Below are positions 59,522 to 64,000 of a DNA stretch of 64,000 bases, in pieces. The translations under genes and the position numbers were made by a program. The notes under the pieces are model-generated. The model was not told where the DNA came from and made no database searches. It saw only the letters and a list, made by a program, of their open reading frames with translations. The stretch's first letter is position 1. Every line of letters starts with the position of its first letter. Source of the DNA: Duganella sp. Leaf126 (GTDB lineage: Bacteria; Pseudomonadota; Gammaproteobacteria; Burkholderiales; Burkholderiaceae_D); the NCBI RefSeq assembly GCF_001423125.1, contig NZ_LMNW01000032.1, positions 200,068 through 264,067 on the forward strand. Reading direction: 5' to 3'.

Positions 59522-61600
59522 ATGCCCGTCGCCGCCACCAACAGCCCCTCCAAGCCCGCCAGGAAGACCGTCAGCTCCGAGGTCAAGCTGGCACGGCTGG
59601 GCCTGCACACCGACATGGACCTGGTGCTGCACCTGCCCATGCGCTACGAGGACGAGACGCAGGTCATCACCATCGAGGAAGCGCGCCTGCACGGCGGCGA
59701 CACCTCGCAGGTCGAGGGCGTCGTGGTCAAGAACGAGATCACCTTCAAGCCACGCCGCCAGCTGCTGGTGCACATCGCCGACGGCACGGGCGAGCTGCAG
59801 CTGCGCTTCATGAATTTCTACGGCAGTCAGGTCAAGCAGCTGGCCGAGGGCACGCGGGTGCGCGCGCGCGGAGAACTCAAGCACGGCTTCTTCGGCGCCG
59901 AGATGGTGCACCCGGCCTACAAGATCGTCAACCAAGGCGCGCCGCTGCCCACGTCACTGACGCCGGTGTACCCGTCCGGCGAAGGCCTGTCGCAGCCGGT
60001 CCTGCGGCGCGCCATCGGCGAGGCCATGAAACGCGTGGACTGGACCGACACCGTGCCGGCGGCCGTGCGCGCGGCGCTGCAGCTGGCCGACTTCGAGCCG
60101 GCCGTCAAACTGCTCCATTATCCGCCGCAGCAGATCGACGAACACGCACTGGCCGACCGCTCGCACCCGGCCTGGACGCGGGTGAAATTCGACGAGCTGC
60201 TGGCGCAGCAGCTCTCGCTCAAGCGCGCGCAGCACGCGCGCCGCGCCAAGGGGGCGGCCGTGCTCAAGGTGGCCGGGCAACTGTCGGCGCAGTTCCAGGC
60301 TGCGCTGCCGTTCCAGCTGACCGGCGCCCAGCAGCGCGTGCTGGCCGAGATCCGCGCCGACCTGCGCCAGCCCTACCCGATGCAGCGGCTGCTGCAGGGC
60401 GATGTCGGCAGCGGCAAGACCGTGGTCTCGGCGCTCGCTGCCGCCCAGGCCATCGACAGCGGCTTCCAGGCCGCGCTGATGGCGCCCACCGAAATCCTGG
60501 CCGAACAGCACTTCCGCAAGATCGCCGCCTGGATGGAGCCGCTCGGCGTGAAGGTGGCGTGGCTGACCGGCAGCCTGAAAAAAAAGGACAAGCAGGCCGC
60601 CTACGACATGATCGAATCGGGCGAGGCGCGGCTGGTGGTGGGCACCCATGCGCTGATCCAGGACGCCGTGGTGTTTGCCAACCTGGGCCTGGTGATCGTC
60701 GACGAACAGCACCGCTTCGGCGTCGGCCAGCGCCTGACCCTGCGCAACAAGGGCAACGAGGGCGCGATTCCGCACCAGCTGATGATGTCGGCCACGCCGA
60801 TCCCACGCACGCTGGCCATGACCTATTACGCCGACCTCGAGGTGTCGGTGATCGACGAACTGCCGCCCGGCCGCACGCCGATCGTCACCCGCACCATCGA
60901 CCAGAACCGCCGTGACGAAGTGATCGAACGGGTGCATGCGGCCGCGCTGGAAGGCCGCCAGGTGTACTGGGTGTGTCCGCTGATCGAGGAATCGGAAGCG
61001 CTGCAGCTGCAAACGGCCACCGACACCCACGCGCTGCTGGCCGAGGCCCTGCCCGACCTCCATGTGGGCCTGGTCCACGGTCGCCTGAAGCCGGCGGAAA
61101 AGCAGGCCATCATGGACGCGTTTATCGCCAACGACATGCAGGTGCTGGTGGCCACCACCGTGATCGAGGTGGGCGTGGACGTGCCGAACGCCTCGCTGAT
61201 GGTGATCGAGCACGCCGAACGTTTCGGCCTGTCGCAGCTGCACCAGCTGCGCGGGCGCGTGGGCCGGGGGTCGGCGGCCAGCGTCTGCCTGCTGCTGTAC
61301 CAGAGCCCGCTGGGCGGCATCGCCAAGCAGCGCCTGATGACGATGCGCGAGACCACCGACGGTTTCGAGATCGCGCGGCGCGACCTGGAGATACGCGGTC
61401 CCGGCGAATTCCTGGGCGCGCGCCAGTCGGGCCAGGCGATGCTGCGCTTTGCCGACCTGGAGACGGACGGCTGGCTGGTGGACCAGGCGCGCGACGTGGC
61501 GCACGAGCTGCTGCACGCGGGCACGCCGGATGCCATGGCGACCGTCGAAGCGCACCTGTCGCGCTGGCTCGGCGGCCGCGAGGAGTTCCTGAAAGTATAG
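59522..61600 (+). CDS. recG: ATP-dependent DNA helicase RecG
   Basis: The 692-residue helicase matches E. coli RecG (693 aa). It has an N-terminal wedge domain, Walker A GDVGSGKT at about residues 293-300, the DEQH box at about 394, motif III (MSATPIPRTLAM) and motif VI (QLRGRVGRGSAAS). It remodels stalled replication forks and Holliday junctions. The ATG chosen gives MPVAATNSP; upstream open codons lie in the promoter. Confidence 0.97.
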   Translation: MPVAATNSPSKPARKTVSSEVKLARLGLHTDMDLVLHLPMRYEDETQVITIEEARLHGGDTSQVEGVVVKNEITFKPRRQLLVHIADGTGELQLRFMNFYGSQVKQLAEGTRVRARGELKHGFFGAEMVHPAYKIVNQGAPLPTSLTPVYPSGEGLSQPVLRRAIGEAMKRVDWTDTVPAAVRAALQLADFEPAVKLLHYPPQQIDEHALADRSHPAWTRVKFDELLAQQLSLKRAQHARRAKGAAVLKVAGQLSAQFQAALPFQLTGAQQRVLAEIRADLRQPYPMQRLLQGDVGSGKTVVSALAAAQAIDSGFQAALMAPTEILAEQHFRKIAAWMEPLGVKVAWLTGSLKKKDKQAAYDMIESGEARLVVGTHALIQDAVVFANLGLVIVDEQHRFGVGQRLTLRNKGNEGAIPHQLMMSATPIPRTLAMTYYADLEVSVIDELPPGRTPIVTRTIDQNRRDEVIERVHAAALEGRQVYWVCPLIEESEALQLQTATDTHALLAEALPDLHVGLVHGRLKPAEKQAIMDAFIANDMQVLVATTVIEVGVDVPNASLMVIEHAERFGLSQLHQLRGRVGRGSAASVCLLLYQSPLGGIAKQRLMTMRETTDGFEIARRDLEIRGPGEFLGARQSGQAMLRFADLETDGWLVDQARDVAHELLHAGTPDAMATVEAHLSRWLGGREEFLKV

Positions 61601-61632
61601 CGAAGAGCCCTGGAGACCGTGCACGAAAAGCC

Positions 61633-61709
61633 GCCGTTCCCGCGCAGGCGGAAATCCAATCCCCGCGATACGTAGATAAACTGGATCCCCGCCTGCGAAC
61701 GGATGACGA
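61633..61709. repeat. Dispersed palindromic element, second full copy
   Basis: The segment from CCGTTCCCGCGCAGGCGGAA to GGATCCCCGCCTGCGAACGG forms mismatched inverted arms about 77 bp apart end to end. Layout and arm sequence resemble the element at 40368-40444. It lies between recG and the convergent microprotein/MFS genes and may act as a terminator hairpin. Confidence 0.6.
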
Positions 61710-61726
61710 ATCGACGGACTAAGACG

Positions 61727-61843
61727 CTAGAAGCACAGGTAGACGCGATTCGCCAGATCCACCACAAACCCCGGCTGCAGATACGCCAGGAACACCAGCG
61801 CCAGTACCGCCGCCAGCACTGCGCGCCATGCCCAGGCCTTCAT
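61727..61843 (-). CDS. 38-residue membrane microprotein coupled to the MFS gene
   Basis: The frame MKAWAWRAVLAAVLALVFLA continues to PGFVVDLANRVYLCF. Its ATG overlaps the MFS stop as ATGA, so it is translated by coupling. It is a single membrane helix with a basic N-terminus and a conserved-looking DLANR...F tail. It may be a small partner of the transporter; the function is unknown. Confidence 0.65.
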   Translation of the reverse strand: MKAWAWRAVLAAVLALVFLAYLQPGFVVDLANRVYLCF

Positions 61844-63060
61844 CACGCCACCTGCAAGCCGCTGCGCGGCAGCGGGCGTTCGTTGATCGGCAGGTTGACC
61901 AGGCCGGCCAGCACGCTGAGCGCGATCGCAATCGCCCACACCACGTCGTAGCTGCCCAGCAGCGTGTACAGGTAACCGCCGAGCCAGACGCCGAGGAAGC
62001 TGCCCACCTGGTGCGAAAAGAACACCATCCCGGCCAGCATCGACAGGTGCCTGACGCCGAAGATGCCGGCGATGATGCCGTTGGTGAGCGGCACCGTGGA
62101 CAGCCACAGCACGCCGATGGCAGCCGCGAACAGGTACACGCTCAGCGGCGACAGCGGCAGCAACACGAAGGTGCCGATCACCAGCGCGCGCGAGAAATAG
62201 ATCGCGGAGAGCAGGTAGCGCTTGGGGAAGCGGCCGCCGAGCTTGCCCGCGTGGTAGGAACCGATGATGTTGAACAGGCCAATCAGCGCCAGCGCCAGCA
62301 CCGCCACGCCGGGATCGAGCACGCCCTGGTCCTTCAGGTAGGCCGGCAGGTGGACGCCGACGAACACCAGCTGGAAGCCGCACACGAAATAGCCGACCAC
62401 CAGCAGCAGGAAGGAGCGGTTGCGCGCAGCCTCGCCGATCGCCTCGGCCACGCTCTGGCGCGGGCCGTCGTCGTGCACCACCGCCGGCTCGCGCAGGAAA
62501 AAGGCCATCGGCACCATCAGCGCCACCACCACTGCCGCCAGCACGAAAAACGCTTGCTGCCAGCCGATCGTCGAGATCAGCTGCTGCTCGATGGGCATCA
62601 TCACGAACTGGCCGAACGAGCTGGCCGCGCCCGAGATGCCGAACGCCCACGAGCGCCGAACGACCGGTGCGGTGCGGCCGATGATGCCGCTGACCGCACC
62701 GAACGCAGTGCAGGCCAGCCCCAGGCCAATGAACACGCCCGAGCCGAGCACGAACAAGGTCGAATCAGTGGTCAGCGCCATCCACAGCAGGCCGGCCATG
62801 TACGACAGCGCGCCGACCAGCACCACGCGCATGGTGCCGTAGCGGTCGGCCGCCATGCCGGCAAACGGGCCGAACACGCCCCACAGCAGGTTTTGCAGCG
62901 CCATCGCCAGCGAATAGGTTTCGCGGGTCCAGCCGTTGGCCTGCGAAATCGGCTGCATCCAAAAGCCGAAGCCGTGGCGCACGCCCATCGCCAGCGTCAG
63001 CACGACACCGGTGGCAAGCAGCACGGTTTTCAGGGACGGGGCGCGGGCGGCAACGAACAT
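61843..63060 (-). CDS. MFS transporter (monocarboxylate/oxalate-formate-like)
   Basis: This 405-residue transporter has 12 membrane segments. The MFS motif GMAADRYGTMR lies between segments 2 and 3 and a second form occurs near the middle (GKLGGRFPKR). The start region MGVRHGFGFWMQPISQANGW resembles the OFA/MCT-like group that carries organic acids. The substrate is unknown. Its stop overlaps the start of the 38-residue gene. Upstream lie two tandem repeat tracts. Confidence 0.85.
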   Translation of the reverse strand: MFVAARAPSLKTVLLATGVVLTLAMGVRHGFGFWMQPISQANGWTRETYSLAMALQNLLWGVFGPFAGMAADRYGTMRVVLVGALSYMAGLLWMALTTDSTLFVLGSGVFIGLGLACTAFGAVSGIIGRTAPVVRRSWAFGISGAASSFGQFVMMPIEQQLISTIGWQQAFFVLAAVVVALMVPMAFFLREPAVVHDDGPRQSVAEAIGEAARNRSFLLLVVGYFVCGFQLVFVGVHLPAYLKDQGVLDPGVAVLALALIGLFNIIGSYHAGKLGGRFPKRYLLSAIYFSRALVIGTFVLLPLSPLSVYLFAAAIGVLWLSTVPLTNGIIAGIFGVRHLSMLAGMVFFSHQVGSFLGVWLGGYLYTLLGSYDVVWAIAIALSVLAGLVNLPINERPLPRSGLQVA

Positions 63061-63156
63061 GACGGCATCCTGGTGGGCGTATCGACATCGGGAAATGCGG
63101 GCGGCGCTATGCAGTGCGGCTTGGTCGCTCTGTGCGGCGCCTCTGACTATTGTAGC

Positions 63157-63191
63157 GGCTAACGGCTAACGGCTGATGGCTGATGGCTGAG
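63157..63191. repeat. 7-bp tandem repeat (GGCTAAC/GGCTGAT)
   Basis: Five consecutive heptamers read GGCTAAC, GGCTAAC, GGCTGAT, GGCTGAT and GGCTGAG. They lie upstream of the MFS gene and are not in any gene. Confidence 0.75.
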
Positions 63192-63209
63192 GGCCCCGCC
63201 CCATTAAGC

Positions 63210-63322
63210 CGTCGGCCGGGTAGTGCAGGCCACTCACGCGTTGGCCGGGTAGCGCAGACCACCTACCTAGACGTCGGCCGGGGAGCGCAGGCCACTCAGG
63301 CGTCAGCCGGATAGCGCAGGCC
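63210..63322. repeat. Tandem copies of the 3' end of the oxidoreductase gene
   Basis: Four units of 29-33 bp begin CGTCGGCCGGGTAGTGCAGG, CGTTGGCCGGGTAGCGCAGA, CGTCGGCCGGGGAGCGCAGG and CGTCAGCCGGATAGCGCAGG, starting at about 63210, 63239, 63272 and 63301. The last is the true 3' end of the Gfo/Idh/MocA gene (codons for GLRYPADA); the other three lie beyond its stop and carry diverged copies of the same codons. Confidence 0.75.
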
Positions 63323-64000
63323 GATCTGGGCGCGGATCGCGTCGAGCGTACCCATCAGGCTCAGGGTTTCGGCGTGCGGCATGACCGGGCTTTCGATCAG
63401 GCCGGCGCGCAGGCAGCGCCCCACTTCCTGCGCCTCGTGGGTGTAGCCGTTGCCGCTGCGCGGCACGGTCACCGTGCGCTCGCTGCGGCTGGCGCCATCG
63501 ATCACGGTCACGCTGAAGGATTCGGTGTTGTGGAAGCGGTCGGACAGGCGCACATAACCGCGGGTGCCGGCAATCGTCAGCTCGGTGGCCGTGCGCGAGC
63601 GCAGGCTGCACAGGCACGACGACAGGCCGCCGCCTGCGTGGGTCAGGGTGAACGCGGTCTGCATGTCGACGCCGGTTTCTGTCATTTGTGCCTGCGCCTG
63701 CACGCCGGTGACGTCACCGAGGAAGAAGGCGGCAATCGACAGCGGGTAGATGCCGAGGTCGAGCAGCGCGCCGCCGCCGAGCGCAGGATTGAACAGGCGG
63801 TGCTCGGGGCCGGCGTCGGACGTGAAACCGAAATCGGCGGTGATATTGGCCGGCGTGCCGATCTCGCCGCTGTCGACGATGCGCTTGGCCTCGATCACGG
63901 CCGGCAGGAAGCGGGTCCACATCGCCTCCATCACGAACAGGTTTTTGGCGCGCGCCAGGTCGATGATGTCGGCCGCCTCGCGGCGGTTCATGGTGAACGA
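63296..64000 (-). CDS. Gfo/Idh/MocA-family oxidoreductase (partial, N-terminus outside the window)
   Basis: The C-terminal 235 residues of an NAD(P)-dependent sugar-type oxidoreductase are present. They start in the conserved xxFTMNRREA segment that follows the Rossmann fold's EKP motif. Recognisable parts are MWTRFLPAVIEAKRIVDSGEIG and NPALGGGALLDLGIYPLSIAAFFLG, with the catalytic-domain His/Asp region partly visible, and the ending IRAQIGLRYPADA. The gene continues beyond position 64000. Its 3' end has been copied in tandem just after the stop. Confidence 0.88.
   Translation of the reverse strand, partial: SFTMNRREAADIIDLARAKNLFVMEAMWTRFLPAVIEAKRIVDSGEIGTPANITADFGFTSDAGPEHRLFNPALGGGALLDLGIYPLSIAAFFLGDVTGVQAQAQMTETGVDMQTAFTLTHAGGGLSSCLCSLRSRTATELTIAGTRGYVRLSDRFHNTESFSVTVIDGASRSERTVTVPRSGNGYTHEAQEVGRCLRAGLIESPVMPHAETLSLMGTLDAIRAQIGLRYPADA

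Overview
The window is high-GC (about 65%) chromosomal DNA with dense, operon-like coding and no tRNA, rRNA, insertion sequence, prophage or CRISPR that I could recognise. The gene set (queA-tgt-yajC-secD-secF, Pseudomonas-type argR-aruCFGDBE order, non-microcompartment eutBC with a TorF-type porin, sucrose-type sux locus, S46 dipeptidyl-peptidase, cytochrome b561 plus YceI) fits a betaproteobacterium of the order Burkholderiales, most likely Oxalobacteraceae (Massilia/Duganella/Janthinobacterium group). The family assignment is an inference from gene content, not from a marker gene.

Layout. 1-2650: iron handling (two Fur boxes, bfd, tonB, a PNPOx-fold stress protein, bfr). 2651-11181: a minus-strand sucrose locus made of a sugar MFS transporter, fructokinase, amylosucrase, TonB-dependent receptor and LacI regulator, with a glutathione transferase upstream and two palindromic LacI-type operators before the receptor gene. 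11313-16598: purB, cytochrome b561, yceI with a decayed second yceI, and a DPP7-type peptidase. 16652-22850: a GAF/HTH protein, a chemoreceptor, a frameshifted patatin, an FMN reductase, and a secreted metallo-beta-lactamase-fold pseudoenzyme invaded by two minisatellites. 23021-29431: M14 peptidase, FUSC membrane protein, several microproteins and an amino-acid permease. 29455-42870: the complete arginine succinyltransferase (AST) pathway under an ArgR of the AraC type, with a giant NAD-glutamate dehydrogenase gene inserted before astE. 42968-43728: a MarR regulator translationally coupled to a 92-residue protein of unknown function. 43875-49613: ethanolamine uptake and cleavage (eat, TorF porin, eutB, eutC) with a divergent EutR-like regulator. 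49693-53565: a periplasmic three-component GMC dehydrogenase. 53758-61600: queA-tgt-yajC-secD-secF and divergent recG. 61727-64000: a 38-residue membrane protein coupled to an MFS transporter, tandem repeats, and a partial Gfo/Idh/MocA oxidoreductase.

How it works together. In the sux module the outer-membrane receptor and inner-membrane carrier would import sucrose. Amylosucrase would convert it to glucan plus fructose, fructokinase would phosphorylate the fructose, and the LacI protein would repress through the paired operators. In the AST module arginine is degraded to glutamate and succinate, and the adjacent NAD-glutamate dehydrogenase would feed glutamate into the TCA cycle. In the eut module ethanolamine enters by porin and permease and is split to acetaldehyde and ammonia.

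The least ordinary items are the metal-ligand-less MBL protein with two in-frame minisatellites, several short translated-looking ORFs with good ribosome binding sites, the coupled MarR/unknown pair, a dispersed palindromic element present in two full copies and one half copy, and a tandem duplication of the 3' end of the last gene. All functional statements come from reading motifs and from family knowledge; no database search was run.
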